Source: Rhodospirillaceae bacterium | GTDB lineage: Bacteria; Pseudomonadota; Alphaproteobacteria; UBA6615 | Length of the DNA stretch: 51,310 bases | NCBI GenBank assembly: GCA_018667335.1 | Contig: JABIVD010000030.1 | Coordinates: 1-51,310, forward strand | Direction of reading: 5' to 3' | Shown here: positions 1 to 8,147 of the stretch, piece after piece | Numbering within the stretch: the first letter of the stretch is position 1 | Layout of the letters: each line of letters starts with the position of its first letter | Made by a program: the position numbers and the translations under genes | The notes under the pieces: model-generated | The model's database searches: none | What the model was told of the DNA's origin: nothing | What the model saw: only the letters and a program-made list of their open reading frames with translations

Positions 1-28
1 CTACAAACATAATGATGGGAATTGCGCG

Positions 29-1564
29 GTGATCGAAGGTCTCATGCAGACGCTCACCTGGTCGGTCATGTTCTGGCTGACGGTCGGCGTCATGATCGGC
101 ATGGTGGTGGGCACCCTCCCGGGCCTGACCGCGACGATGGGCACGGCCCTGCTGGTGCCGTTTACGTTCGCACTGCCCACGGAATCAGGCATCGCCATGT
201 TGGGCGGCCTGTATGTCTGCGCGATGTTCTCGGATGCGATCCCCGCGGTACTGGTCAACACACCGGGCACCCCTGCCGCGATGGCGACCGCGTTCGACGG
301 ACATCCGATGGTCCACAAGGGCCGGGGCCAGGAGGCCATCGTCGCCGCCTGTTTCAGCTCCGCGATCGGCACATTGTTCGGTGCTGCCGCCTACTTATTG
401 CTCGCCTGGCCGCTGATCAACATCGCCCTGAAATTCGGCCCGCCCGAGTTCTTCTGGCTGGGCGTTTTCGCGCTCACGATCATCGGCAGCCTGGCCGGTG
501 ACTCGATCCTCAAGGGACTTGCCGGCGGCGCGATCGGATTGCTGATCAGCAGCATTGGGATCAGTCATGGCAACGAGATCGCGCGCTTTACCTATGGTGT
601 GCCCGAGCTTCGCGGCGGCCTGTCCCTCGTCGCCGGCCTGATCGGCATCTTCGCGATCCCCCAGGTGCTGGCGATGGTTGCCGACCTCCGCCGGAAGGAA
701 TTTATCGCCGAGTACAAACCGGTAAGCGGGCAGACCATGGCGACCATCCGCAAGGTCCTCGCGCATCCATTTCATGTGGTCCGCTCGGCGGTGATCGGCA
801 CGTTCATCGGCATTCTGCCCGGCGCCGGCAGCCCCATCGCAGCACTGGTCTCCTACAACGAGGCGGTGCGCTGGAGTAAGGACAAGAGCCAGTACGGCAA
901 GGGCGACCTGCGCGGCGTCACCGCGTCGGAGATCGCGAACAATGCCGCCGCACCCGCGGCCATGATCCCGCTGGTCACGTTGGGTGTGCCCGGGTCCTCG
1001 CCGGCCGCCGTCATCGCCGGCGCACTGATGCTCCGCGGCCTCAATCCCGGCCCGGAGCTGTTCCAGAGCGACGGATCGCTGGTCTTTTCCTTCGGCTGGT
1101 CCCTGCTCTTTGCAGGGATCGTGACGTTTATCCTCGGCACCCTGTTCGCACCGCTTCTGGTCCGGATCATCAAGATTCCACTGCGGCTGCTGGCCCCCCT
1201 GATCATGCTGCTGGCGATCATCGGGGCCTATGCGATCCGCAACAATATCTTCGACGTCTACATCATGCTGGCCCTCGGGGTCTTCGTGTTTCTGATCCGG
1301 CCCCTGGGCTTCCATCCGGGGCCCATCGGGCTGGGCCTCATCCTCGGCCCGATCATCGAGCCGTCGCTCGTCCAGGCGATGTACATCTCCGATGCGACGT
1401 CGGTCTGGAATGTCTTCTTTACCGGCACGATTAACATCATTTTGATCACGTTGAGTGTGCTCTCCATCGTGGTCGTCGTCTGGTCCCGCCAGCGTGATCG
1501 GATGTTGGCGCGGAATGGTGCGGCGACCGGCATCTCGCACGCCAAACCGGACGGGCCGGAGTAG
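29..1564 (+). CDS. tctA: Tripartite tricarboxylate transporter permease, TctA family
   Basis: Large membrane subunit of a TTT-family secondary transporter, which imports carboxylates together with a periplasmic TctC-type binding protein. The 511-residue product has the family length. The N-terminus (IEGLMQTLTW) is followed by the glycine/proline-rich GTLPGLTATMG segment. A second conserved loop, GILPGAGSPIAALVSY, lies near residue 265, and hydrophobic segments run throughout. The GTG start at 29 is chosen because family members begin with a similar short lead into the first helix, and a GATGGGA stretch lies about 8 bases upstream. The frame stays open to the window edge, so a longer start cannot be excluded. 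tctB follows immediately. No tctC is visible and it may lie to the left. The substrate cannot be read from the sequence. Confidence 0.93.
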   Translation: MIEGLMQTLTWSVMFWLTVGVMIGMVVGTLPGLTATMGTALLVPFTFALPTESGIAMLGGLYVCAMFSDAIPAVLVNTPGTPAAMATAFDGHPMVHKGRGQEAIVAACFSSAIGTLFGAAAYLLLAWPLINIALKFGPPEFFWLGVFALTIIGSLAGDSILKGLAGGAIGLLISSIGISHGNEIARFTYGVPELRGGLSLVAGLIGIFAIPQVLAMVADLRRKEFIAEYKPVSGQTMATIRKVLAHPFHVVRSAVIGTFIGILPGAGSPIAALVSYNEAVRWSKDKSQYGKGDLRGVTASEIANNAAAPAAMIPLVTLGVPGSSPAAVIAGALMLRGLNPGPELFQSDGSLVFSFGWSLLFAGIVTFILGTLFAPLLVRIIKIPLRLLAPLIMLLAIIGAYAIRNNIFDVYIMLALGVFVFLIRPLGFHPGPIGLGLILGPIIEPSLVQAMYISDATSVWNVFFTGTINIILITLSVLSIVVVVWSRQRDRMLARNGAATGISHAKPDGPE

Positions 1565-1568
1565 GGGG

Positions 1569-2048
1569 ATGAACATGAAAAGATTTGCAGACCGAGATCT
1601 CCTGACCGCCATCATGCTGTTTGGCGTCAGCGCTCTTTTTTCGGTCGGTTCCAGTTCCGATCCGAAGGATTGGGCGTTTCCGCTGCTGGCGAACTACGTC
1701 ACCCTGGGCATTGCGATCGCCTTTCTCGCGAAGTTCATCGTCTCGGCCGTCCGCAAACACTTGCCGGACCTCCTCGCGATGACCGCAGACGACCGGGCTT
1801 CATCCGTGGATGTGGTCGTATTCATGGTGATCGTGCTCGCCTTTCTGCTCGCCATGTTCCGCCTCGGATTCTGGCCGTCGGCCCTGATCATGCTGATCGG
1901 GGCGTCGCTTTACCTGACCCGCGAGCGCACGACCCGGAACATCCGGATGGCGATCATTGTGCCGATCTGCATCAGCATCGTGGCGTTTCTGGTGTTTACG
2001 CAGGTGTTCTATGTGCCGTTTCCCGAAGCGGGCTGGTTCGCCGGCTAG
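1569..2048 (+). CDS. tctB: Tripartite tricarboxylate transporter small permease, TctB family
   Basis: Small four-helix membrane partner of TctA. About 159 residues, with hydrophobic stretches near residues 12-28, 38-55, 80-110 and 130-150 and short charged loops, as in DUF1468/TctB proteins. The ATG at 1569 is five bases after the tctA stop. A second ATG at 1575 is better spaced from the GGGGG tract at 1564-1568, so either may be used. The open frame extends back to 1455 inside tctA, but that stretch is only overlap. Translational coupling to tctA is likely. The next gene is a cupin protein in the same direction, which may belong to the same catabolic unit. Confidence 0.85.
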   Translation: MNMKRFADRDLLTAIMLFGVSALFSVGSSSDPKDWAFPLLANYVTLGIAIAFLAKFIVSAVRKHLPDLLAMTADDRASSVDVVVFMVIVLAFLLAMFRLGFWPSALIMLIGASLYLTRERTTRNIRMAIIVPICISIVAFLVFTQVFYVPFPEAGWFAG

Positions 2049-2089
2049 GACAGACGGGATTACGGGCCGAATTCGCAGGAGGATAAATC

Positions 2090-2494
2090 ATGTTGGCGTT
2101 TAATTTGCGGGCCGAACAGGCTTTCGACCCGAAAAAGCATGTCGAGAAAATTCTCGGCCAGGTCGGCGACGGCGATTTTACCGTTGCATGCTGGGAGCCG
2201 GGGCAGGTGAGCCCGAACCACTGCCACCCCGACGCCTCGGAAATATATTTCTGCTTCGAGGGTGGCGGCGTCATGAAAACGCCCGACACGACAGTCGAGG
2301 TCAAGCCGGGCGGGTTCGTTGTCCATCCGCCGGGCGAGGTGCACGAATACACGAACGGTTCCGAGCGCACGCTGTTGTTCCGGGTGCGATACGGCGGCGA
2401 CAAGCTGTCGCGCCATGTCGACTGGCCGACCAATGCGAACTGGACGCAGAAGCCGGAGGACACCGCGTATTTCGAGAAAAATCCGGTCGGTTAA
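2090..2494 (+). CDS. Single-domain cupin protein
   Basis: A 134-residue single cupin. The metal-site pattern is visible: HCHPDASEIYFCFEG around residues 44-58 (His, His, Glu) and a second motif with HPPGEVHEY near residues 82-90. A strong AGGAGG at 2077-2082 sits before the ATG at 2090. It lies 41 bases after tctB on the same strand, so it may be cotranscribed with the transporter and could act on the imported carboxylate. Small stand-alone cupins include isomerases, dioxygenases and sensors, and the sequence does not decide between these. Confidence 0.8.
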   Translation: MLAFNLRAEQAFDPKKHVEKILGQVGDGDFTVACWEPGQVSPNHCHPDASEIYFCFEGGGVMKTPDTTVEVKPGGFVVHPPGEVHEYTNGSERTLLFRVRYGGDKLSRHVDWPTNANWTQKPEDTAYFEKNPVG

Positions 2495-2570
2495 GACGGG
2501 CGCAATACCCCGCACATAAAAGTCCCTGGGCGTTACGGCCCGGCTGGCTCAGATCTGGCCGCCCGCACCA

Positions 2571-3512
2571 TCATCCCACCGGGCTGAAAAGCGCCACCAA
2601 TATGGACAGTGTCACGACGGCAAAAAGCATCGACACCAGGGTCGCTGCAGAGGCCTGATTGCCGTAGGTGTCATAGGTGGATGCCACGAGATAGACGCTC
2701 ACGCCAAGCGGCGTGGCGGCTGCAATGATTGCAATGTTCCGCCAGTCGGGCGGGATGTCCGGGAATACCGACATAAAAAGGAAAACCAGAAGGGGATAGA
2801 GCAGCAGCTTGCCCGCCGCCATGAAACTGGTTTCCCGCAGGCGTTCGCTGAAGGAAAGCCCGGCGAGAGACGCGCCGATCGCAAAAAGAGCACAAGGGAC
2901 CGTTGCGCCCTGAACCAGATTCACGAGACCGTTCAGGACTGCGGGAATCTTCACCCCCATCATCGCCGCCGCGACGCCGAGCAGGATGGAGGGCACGATC
3001 GGATTGAAAAAGACCGCCCGGAGTGCCGTCCCGGAAACGGCGATAAGACTGCTGCGCTCCTGGCTCTGGATTTCCAGCAAGACGATAGCCAGGGGCACGA
3101 TGAAGGCCATTTCTATCGTGATCAGGAGCGCGATCGGCAGAACCGAGGCCTCGCCGTAGAGCGCGAACCCGATGGGGATGGTCATGAAAACGGTATGGCC
3201 AAACGAAACCGCCAAACCCTGAACGGCCTGCTCGGCGGCGGTACATTTGAAGATCCATCTGGCGACCGCATAGCCGATCGCAAACGACATGAGCCCCGCC
3301 AGGAGATACGCCAGTACGTAATCACCACGTATTTGTTCGGCGACAGGGGCATTGGCCAGATTGCGGAACAGCAGCAACGGGAGGCAAAAGTAAAAGACGA
3401 AGGTCGTGAAGGCCTTAATGCTCTCCTTGCCCATGATTCCGCGCTTGGCGGAGATGTAGCCGGCCAAAATGACGACGAAGATCGGAATCGTAACCGTGAG
3501 CACCAAAATCAT
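2571..3512 (-). CDS. AEC family transporter (auxin efflux carrier-like permease)
   Basis: Integral membrane permease of 313 residues, beginning MILVLTVTIPIFVVILAGYI, with about ten hydrophobic helices. AEC/BASS-fold members export or import small organic acids; bacterial examples include malonate and malate carriers. A GGAGAAA ribosome site lies about ten bases before the ATG at 3512. It converges on the cupin gene and diverges from the flavoprotein at 3657. The intergenic region holds an inverted repeat. The substrate is unknown. Confidence 0.88.
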   Translation of the reverse strand: MILVLTVTIPIFVVILAGYISAKRGIMGKESIKAFTTFVFYFCLPLLLFRNLANAPVAEQIRGDYVLAYLLAGLMSFAIGYAVARWIFKCTAAEQAVQGLAVSFGHTVFMTIPIGFALYGEASVLPIALLITIEMAFIVPLAIVLLEIQSQERSSLIAVSGTALRAVFFNPIVPSILLGVAAAMMGVKIPAVLNGLVNLVQGATVPCALFAIGASLAGLSFSERLRETSFMAAGKLLLYPLLVFLFMSVFPDIPPDWRNIAIIAAATPLGVSVYLVASTYDTYGNQASAATLVSMLFAVVTLSILVALFSPVG

Positions 3513-3538
3513 GATCGTTCTATTTCTCCGACGGTAAG

Positions 3539-3567
3539 CCGGTTTTCCGTATGATCATCAAAACCGG
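3539..3567. repeat. Inverted repeat in a divergent promoter region
   Basis: CCGGTTTT at 3539-3546 and AAAACCGG at 3560-3567 are perfect complements separated by 13 bases. The pair lies between the divergent AEC permease and flavoprotein genes. It could be an operator or a cruciform. No regulator gene is adjacent to support a specific assignment. Confidence 0.4.
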
Positions 3568-3656
3568 TCCGACCCTAGATTTCGCTCGGGGCGAGTTCCA
3601 TGTGGCCAACCACCGCATGGACCAATCCAATTCAATTTGCCGGCCAGGTTCCGCTC

Positions 3657-4829
3657 ATGCGCAATTTTGACGTCATTATCATCGGTGCCGGGGCGGCAGG
3701 CCTCATGTGTGCGGCCGAAGCCAACAGGCGCGGGCGGCGGGTGCTTGTGCTGGAACGCGCGGCGAACGTCGCGCAGAAGATCCGCATCTCCGGCGGGGGG
3801 CGCGCCAATTTCACCAATTTGTACGCCACTCCCGACGACTATCTGTCGGCCAACCCGCGTTTTTGCGTCTCGGCCCTATCGCGTTACACCCAGCATGATT
3901 TCATCGCCCTGGTGGAACGCCACGGCATCGCCTATCACGAGCGCGACCACGGCCAGCTGTTCTGCGACGGCTCGGCGCAGCAGATCATCGACCTGCTGCT
4001 CGCCGAAACAAGCGGCGTGACGATCGAAACGGCGGTCAATATTTCCCGGGTTGCGAAGGACGCCGGGCATTTTTCTGTCGAAACCGATCGAGGCGCGTTT
4101 GCCGGGGACGCCCTGGTCATCGCGACCGGCGGCCCGTCGATACCGAAAATGGGGGCGAGCCGTTTCGGCTATGACATCGCCCGGCAGTTCGGCCTGAACG
4201 TGATCGAGCCCCGGCCCGGTCTGGTGCCCCTGACCTTCGATGCCGCCATCATGGAGAAGATCGAGGGGCTAGCCGGGGTATCCCTGGACGCCACGGTCAC
4301 GCTGGGCAAGGTTCACTTTACCGAAGCCCTGCTGTTCACCCATCGGGGCCTGAGCGGCCCGGCGATCCTGCAAATCTCGTCCTACTGGCGCGACGGCGAG
4401 ACGATCAAGATCGATTTGCTGCCGGGGACCGATCTGTTCGGGCACCTGAAAAATGCCAGGGCGACGCAGTCTAGAATGGAGATGCAGACGGCGCTGGCGC
4501 GGCTGATTCCCAAGCGCCTGGCGCAGAGAATGGTTGTTTGGGCCGATTGTGGCGGCCGGTTGGCCGACACCTCCGACAAGTCTCTTCGTCGACTTGCAGA
4601 GCAGGTCAACGCCTGGCGGATCACGCCCAACGGCTCGGAAGGGAACCGCACGGCGGAGGTCACCGTTGGCGGCGTCGACACCAGCGCGCTGTCGTCGAAG
4701 ACCATGGAGGCCACCGCGGTTCCCGGTCTCTATTTCATCGGCGAAGCTGTCGACGTCACCGGCCATTTGGGCGGCTTCAACTTCCAATGGGCCTGGGCGT
4801 CGGGCCACGCCTGCGGACAGGCGGTATAG
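3657..4829 (+). CDS. NAD(P)/FAD-dependent oxidoreductase, HI0933/YhiN family
   Basis: Flavoprotein of about 390 residues. The dinucleotide-binding site is VIIIGAGAAGLMCAAEANRR near residues 6-25. The family signature ISGGGRANFTN follows at about residues 46-56. The C-terminal FAD segment GLYFIGEAVDVTGHLGGFN is near the end. The family (Pfam HI0933) is widespread, but its physiological reaction is poorly defined. The start at 3657 (MRNFDV) puts the Rossmann strand at the usual distance from the N-terminus. An ATG at 3600 would add 19 residues and has a GGGCGAG tract upstream, so it remains possible. Confidence 0.88.
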   Translation: MRNFDVIIIGAGAAGLMCAAEANRRGRRVLVLERAANVAQKIRISGGGRANFTNLYATPDDYLSANPRFCVSALSRYTQHDFIALVERHGIAYHERDHGQLFCDGSAQQIIDLLLAETSGVTIETAVNISRVAKDAGHFSVETDRGAFAGDALVIATGGPSIPKMGASRFGYDIARQFGLNVIEPRPGLVPLTFDAAIMEKIEGLAGVSLDATVTLGKVHFTEALLFTHRGLSGPAILQISSYWRDGETIKIDLLPGTDLFGHLKNARATQSRMEMQTALARLIPKRLAQRMVVWADCGGRLADTSDKSLRRLAEQVNAWRITPNGSEGNRTAEVTVGGVDTSALSSKTMEATAVPGLYFIGEAVDVTGHLGGFNFQWAWASGHACGQAV

Positions 4830-4878
4830 GCACCTTCCTGTCTGGCGATTTGCGTTCGCGCGGGGGCGGTTCGGCCGC

Positions 4879-5565
4879 TCAGGCCGCTTCCTCCGCCGCA
4901 GCGCCGGCGCGTTCGTTCAGGTCGTCGAAATCATCGGGCCAGTTGTCGGCCAACCAGCGCAGATAGGTCTTGATGTTGCCCGGGTCGATGTGGACGGTCC
5001 CCCGGATCTTGTCGACCTCGGATTGATCCTCGATGGTCAGCTTCAACGAGTCATTGAAGCGGTTGATCATGTTGAACATGGAGCAGATGAGGGTCAGTTC
5101 GACGATCTCGGCTTCGCTGTACTGCGCTGCGACGCGTTCATAGACGTCGTCGCGCGATGCCGCCGTGTTCTTGGTCATATGTTCGGCCCACTCGATCGCG
5201 GCGCGCTCGCGCGCGTCGAACAGGTCCGACGTCAGATAATCGTCGGACGATATGGCGATCACCTGATCATGGGAGATGCCGGCGGCTTCGCCGAGCGCGG
5301 TGTTGTGCGCGTAGCAATACTCACAGCCATTGATGTGGCTGGTCTTGATGATGACCATTTCCTTGATCTTGCCCGACATACGCACACCCGGCCATTCGCG
5401 CTGATTGGCGGCCTGGAACGGCAGGAAAAGCATCGCCAGATAGGGCGCATGGGCCATCGTGCGATAGGCGTTCGGCACCCGGCCAACCAGACCGGTGACG
5501 GCCTCGTAGAAATGCCTCAGCTCGTCGGGTGCGTTCTCGGGGTTGATAACCGGTACTCGTGCCAT
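4879..5565 (-). CDS. Carboxymuconolactone decarboxylase/AhpD-fold protein
   Basis: A 228-residue all-helical protein of the CMD/AhpD fold. The redox motif C81-E-Y-C84 with H87 (NGCEYCYAHN) follows a conserved KEMVIIKTSHIN segment, as in peroxidase-linked AhpD-like proteins rather than the Cys-less true decarboxylases. It probably acts as a thiol-dependent peroxidase or disulfide reductase. The gene diverges from the XRE-cupin regulator at 5804. The 238-base intergenic region contains a short palindrome at 5665-5676 that may be an operator. The sequence points to thiol chemistry, but the substrate is unknown. Confidence 0.85.
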   Translation of the reverse strand: MARVPVINPENAPDELRHFYEAVTGLVGRVPNAYRTMAHAPYLAMLFLPFQAANQREWPGVRMSGKIKEMVIIKTSHINGCEYCYAHNTALGEAAGISHDQVIAISSDDYLTSDLFDARERAAIEWAEHMTKNTAASRDDVYERVAAQYSEAEIVELTLICSMFNMINRFNDSLKLTIEDQSEVDKIRGTVHIDPGNIKTYLRWLADNWPDDFDDLNERAGAAAEEAA

Positions 5566-5664
5566 TTTTGCTCTCCCATACTTCGCCGCTGATGTTTTGG
5601 GCGTTTGCCCGGTACATGGTGTCGTTCCATGTCCGGTTGGTCACCGTGACTGCGTCGACTGATT

Positions 5665-5676
5665 GTTCATCTGAAC
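5665..5676. promoter_or_regulatory. Short palindrome in divergent promoter, possible operator
   Basis: GTTCA-TC-TGAAC is a perfect 5-base inverted repeat in the region between the AhpD-like gene (minus strand) and the XRE-cupin regulator (plus strand). Its position suits autoregulation or control of the divergent gene. It is short, so chance occurrence is possible. Confidence 0.3.
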
Positions 5677-5803
5677 GAACCGTTAGACAAGGTCCGAGAC
5701 TGTTTTTGATCCGGTTCCGCTACACTGCCGGACCGATGGTTGGTCATCTACTGTAGAATCGGACGATCATCACGGTAGAAATAAGCAGATTCCGGCGGCG
5801 CAA

Positions 5804-6421
5804 TTGACCAGCAAGAACATAGAAAATGTGAGCCTGCCACACGCAGGTCCTGCCGCGCGGCCCGGTCTGGCGCTCGGCGCGCGCCTGCGGCATCACCGGA
5901 TGCTGCTCGGAAAGAAGCTCAAGGAAATTGCCGAAATCGCGGGTTGTTCTGAAAGTCTTCTGTCGAAGCTGGAGAACGGCCACGCCAACCCGTCGGTCCG
6001 GATGCTGCACCGTATCGCAATGGCGCTCGAGATCAATGTGGCGTCGCTGTTTGAGGATGATGGTTCGACGACCGGACTGGTGACGCGCGCCGAGGATCGC
6101 CCGCTCATCGATACGGAACCGTCGCGTGGCGGTCACGGCGTGCGTATGCAGCGCCTCATACCCTATGCCGACGGCCACCTGCTCCAGGGCAACATCCATA
6201 TCGTTGAGCCGGGTGGAGAGTCTGCGGGATATCTGGAGCATGTCGGAGAGGAGATCGGGTACGTCATCGAGGGGGAGATCGAACTCACCGTCGGCGATGA
6301 GGTCGTACAGCTTCGTGCCGGGGATTCGTTCAACTTTCGCTCGGAACGCCCGCACAAATATCGTAACCCGGGCAGTTCTGTCGCCCATATCGTCTGGGTT
6401 AATACACCTCCAACATTTTGA
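5804..6421 (+). CDS. XRE-family transcriptional regulator with C-terminal cupin sensor domain
   Basis: Two-domain regulator of about 205 residues. The helix-turn-helix spans roughly residues 25-82 (KLKEIAEIAGCSESLLSKLE and following). The cupin domain spans about 130-200 (IVEPGGESAGYLEHVGEEIG and GDSFNFRSERPHKYRNPG). This PuuR/HipB-like architecture usually senses a small molecule and controls an adjacent catabolic operon. No ATG start exists in this frame: TTG 5804 and GTG 5828 are the candidates, and neither has a strong ribosome site. Immediately downstream is an AT-rich palindromic region and then the oxygenase operon, so that operon is the likely target. Confidence 0.88.
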   Translation: MTSKNIENVSLPHAGPAARPGLALGARLRHHRMLLGKKLKEIAEIAGCSESLLSKLENGHANPSVRMLHRIAMALEINVASLFEDDGSTTGLVTRAEDRPLIDTEPSRGGHGVRMQRLIPYADGHLLQGNIHIVEPGGESAGYLEHVGEEIGYVIEGEIELTVGDEVVQLRAGDSFNFRSERPHKYRNPGSSVAHIVWVNTPPTF

Positions 6422-6441
6422 ATTTACGTATTATTATCTCC

Positions 6442-6471
6442 AATATTCAAGTCACTTGAATATTATTCAAA
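6442..6471. promoter_or_regulatory. AT-rich overlapping palindromes, likely operator of the oxygenase operon
   Basis: AATATTCAAGT at 6442-6452 and ACTTGAATATT at 6454-6464 form a perfect 11-base inverted repeat with one central base. Overlapping it, TTGAATA-T-TATTCAA at 6457-6471 is a second perfect palindrome. The surrounding 6420-6490 stretch is strikingly AT-rich for this GC-rich window. It lies between the XRE-cupin regulator and the operon starting at 6517, which fits a regulator-binding site overlapping the promoter. Binding by the upstream regulator is an inference. Confidence 0.6.
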
Positions 6472-6516
6472 TGACTTTAAAGTTGGCCGTAGAATCTCAG
6501 GGAAAGGGAACCGACC

Positions 6517-7077
6517 ATGACCGAATTTGCGACGCCCGAGGGGCTCGAACACGTCAAATATTACAAGTCGCCACGCGACAACCGCGTCGTCGCGATTCAC
6601 ATCCGCGCCGGCTTCGAGGAGTTCGAGAGTTTTCCGCCGTTCATGGACACCGAAGAAGAGCATGAGCATATTCGCAAGTCCTACAATGTCGATCCGACGT
6701 CCGAGCGTCGCAACAAGGCGCACATCACCGACGACAACTGGCCGCTCCAGGTGATCATGCTGAACCGCGATCCTGGCGGGACCACGGCCGCGCATTACCA
6801 TGTTCCCGATCCGGAATTCCCGCTGCCCGACCATCCCACGCGCCATCAGATTTTGCTCTGCCAGCGTGGCAAGGCCCGCATCGGCGTCTATGCAACCGAG
6901 GGTGATTTCCTCGGCGATGTAATCCTCGCGCCGAACGATCTGATCCTCATGGTCGAGGGCCACGAGGTCGAGTTCCTCGAGAAGGGAACTCGCCTGATCG
7001 AGATCAAGCAGGGGCCATTCCCCGAGACCGACGAGGCCGACAAGGTCGACCTCAAGGACAAGGTGGCGGCGGAATGA
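6517..7077 (+). CDS. Cupin-fold protein, possible metal-dependent dioxygenase
   Basis: A 186-residue protein with a cupin core. H93 and H95 in AAHYHVPD, then H106 and H110 before a glycine-rich turn (CQRGKARIGVY), give a plausible metal site. The C-terminal beta strands include APNDLILMVEGHEVEFLEKG. The ATG at 6517 follows an AGGGAAAGGG tract. It is the first gene after the palindromic operator and overlaps the next gene by four bases, so the two are translationally coupled. A hydrolase of the fumarylacetoacetase fold downstream suggests that the cupin could open or rearrange a compound whose product the hydrolase then cleaves. That pathway role is inferred only. Confidence 0.72.
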   Translation: MTEFATPEGLEHVKYYKSPRDNRVVAIHIRAGFEEFESFPPFMDTEEEHEHIRKSYNVDPTSERRNKAHITDDNWPLQVIMLNRDPGGTTAAHYHVPDPEFPLPDHPTRHQILLCQRGKARIGVYATEGDFLGDVILAPNDLILMVEGHEVEFLEKGTRLIEIKQGPFPETDEADKVDLKDKVAAE

Positions 7078-8123
7078 AGCTCGCGACATTCAGGGTCGAA
7101 ACCCCCGTCGGACCGTTCGACCGCTTCGGCGTGGTGCGCCTCGACGACGGCGACACGATCGAGAACGCGCGCCACGGCAAGGGCCAGATCATCGATATCA
7201 ATTTCGCCTATGCGGCCATGCAGGCCGATGGCGGTGATTCGAACCCGACGGGGCGCGCGGAAGCCTTCTGTCCGGCGGACCTGCAGCAGTTTGCCGGTCT
7301 CTACGGCACGGACCTCGGCCTGCTGGAGGAAACGGTCGCCTGGGCCGAAGCCCATCGTGACGCAACGGGACCCCGCGGCGAGACGCTGATCTGGTCGCTG
7401 GCTGACATCGCCTTGCGCCCGCCGATCGCCCGCGTCCCCGTGTTGCGTGACTTTGCGGCGTTCGAAGACCATCTCGAGAACACGTTCGGCAAGATGGACC
7501 TGTCGATCCCGCCGGCCTGGTACGACCAGCCGACGGCGTTCAAGGGCAACTCGACGACGATGTTCGGTCACGATTCCACCGTGCCCTGGCCGCGCTACAC
7601 CAAGAAGCTCGACTACGAGCTGGAGCTGGCCGCGATCATCGGCAAGCCGGCGCTCGACGTGGATCTCGACAACGCGTCGGACTACATCATGGGCTACACG
7701 CTGCTGAATGACTTTTCGGCCCGCGACACCCAGCGCGGCGAGATGCAGGTCAGCACCGGTCCATACAAGGGCAAGGATTTCGCATGGGGCCTCGGGCCCT
7801 GGATCGTTACATCCGACGAGATGGGTGACCCGGCCGACCTGCAGATGGCCGTGCGGATCGACGGCGAGGTCTGGGCGGAATCGACGCCCGGTCCGATGCA
7901 GTGGAGCTTCCCCGAAGCGGTGTCCTACACATCTCAGGATGAGATGCTGAACATCGGTGAGGTGCTCGGTTCGGGCACCGTCAACAATGGCTGCGGTTTC
8001 GAAATCGATCGCTGGATTTCGCCGGGGGCGGTGGTGGAACTGGAAGCCGATCGCATCGGGGTGCTGCGTCACCATGTCGCAGAGCCGAACGGTGCGCCGA
8101 TACGCTGGCAACGGGCGCAATAG
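7074..8123 (+). CDS. Fumarylacetoacetate hydrolase (FAH) family protein
   Basis: A 349-residue FAH-fold enzyme. The metal ligands of the family are visible as E182 and E184 in DYELELAAIIG and D213 in LLNDFSARD. FAH-family members hydrolyse C-C bonds in acylpyruvates or decarboxylate related diacids using Mg or Mn. The start codon overlaps the stop of the cupin gene (ATGA at 7074). The length and the N-terminal domain resemble true FAH-like enzymes rather than the short acylpyruvases. Substrate unknown; probably a catabolic step in the operon. Confidence 0.88.
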   Translation: MKLATFRVETPVGPFDRFGVVRLDDGDTIENARHGKGQIIDINFAYAAMQADGGDSNPTGRAEAFCPADLQQFAGLYGTDLGLLEETVAWAEAHRDATGPRGETLIWSLADIALRPPIARVPVLRDFAAFEDHLENTFGKMDLSIPPAWYDQPTAFKGNSTTMFGHDSTVPWPRYTKKLDYELELAAIIGKPALDVDLDNASDYIMGYTLLNDFSARDTQRGEMQVSTGPYKGKDFAWGLGPWIVTSDEMGDPADLQMAVRIDGEVWAESTPGPMQWSFPEAVSYTSQDEMLNIGEVLGSGTVNNGCGFEIDRWISPGAVVELEADRIGVLRHHVAEPNGAPIRWQRAQ

Positions 8124-8147
8124 AGACCGCGAAAGGGGCGCAAATCA

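Noticed and set aside
395-1615. Long minus-strand ORF opposite tctA
   Set aside because: Composition is Arg/Asp/Gln-rich with no recognisable motif, while the plus strand is a clear TctA.
6888-8120. Long minus-strand ORF opposite the FAH-family gene
   Set aside because: The FAH metal site on the plus strand and the coupled start are convincing; the reverse frame is rich in Arg and His without a fold.
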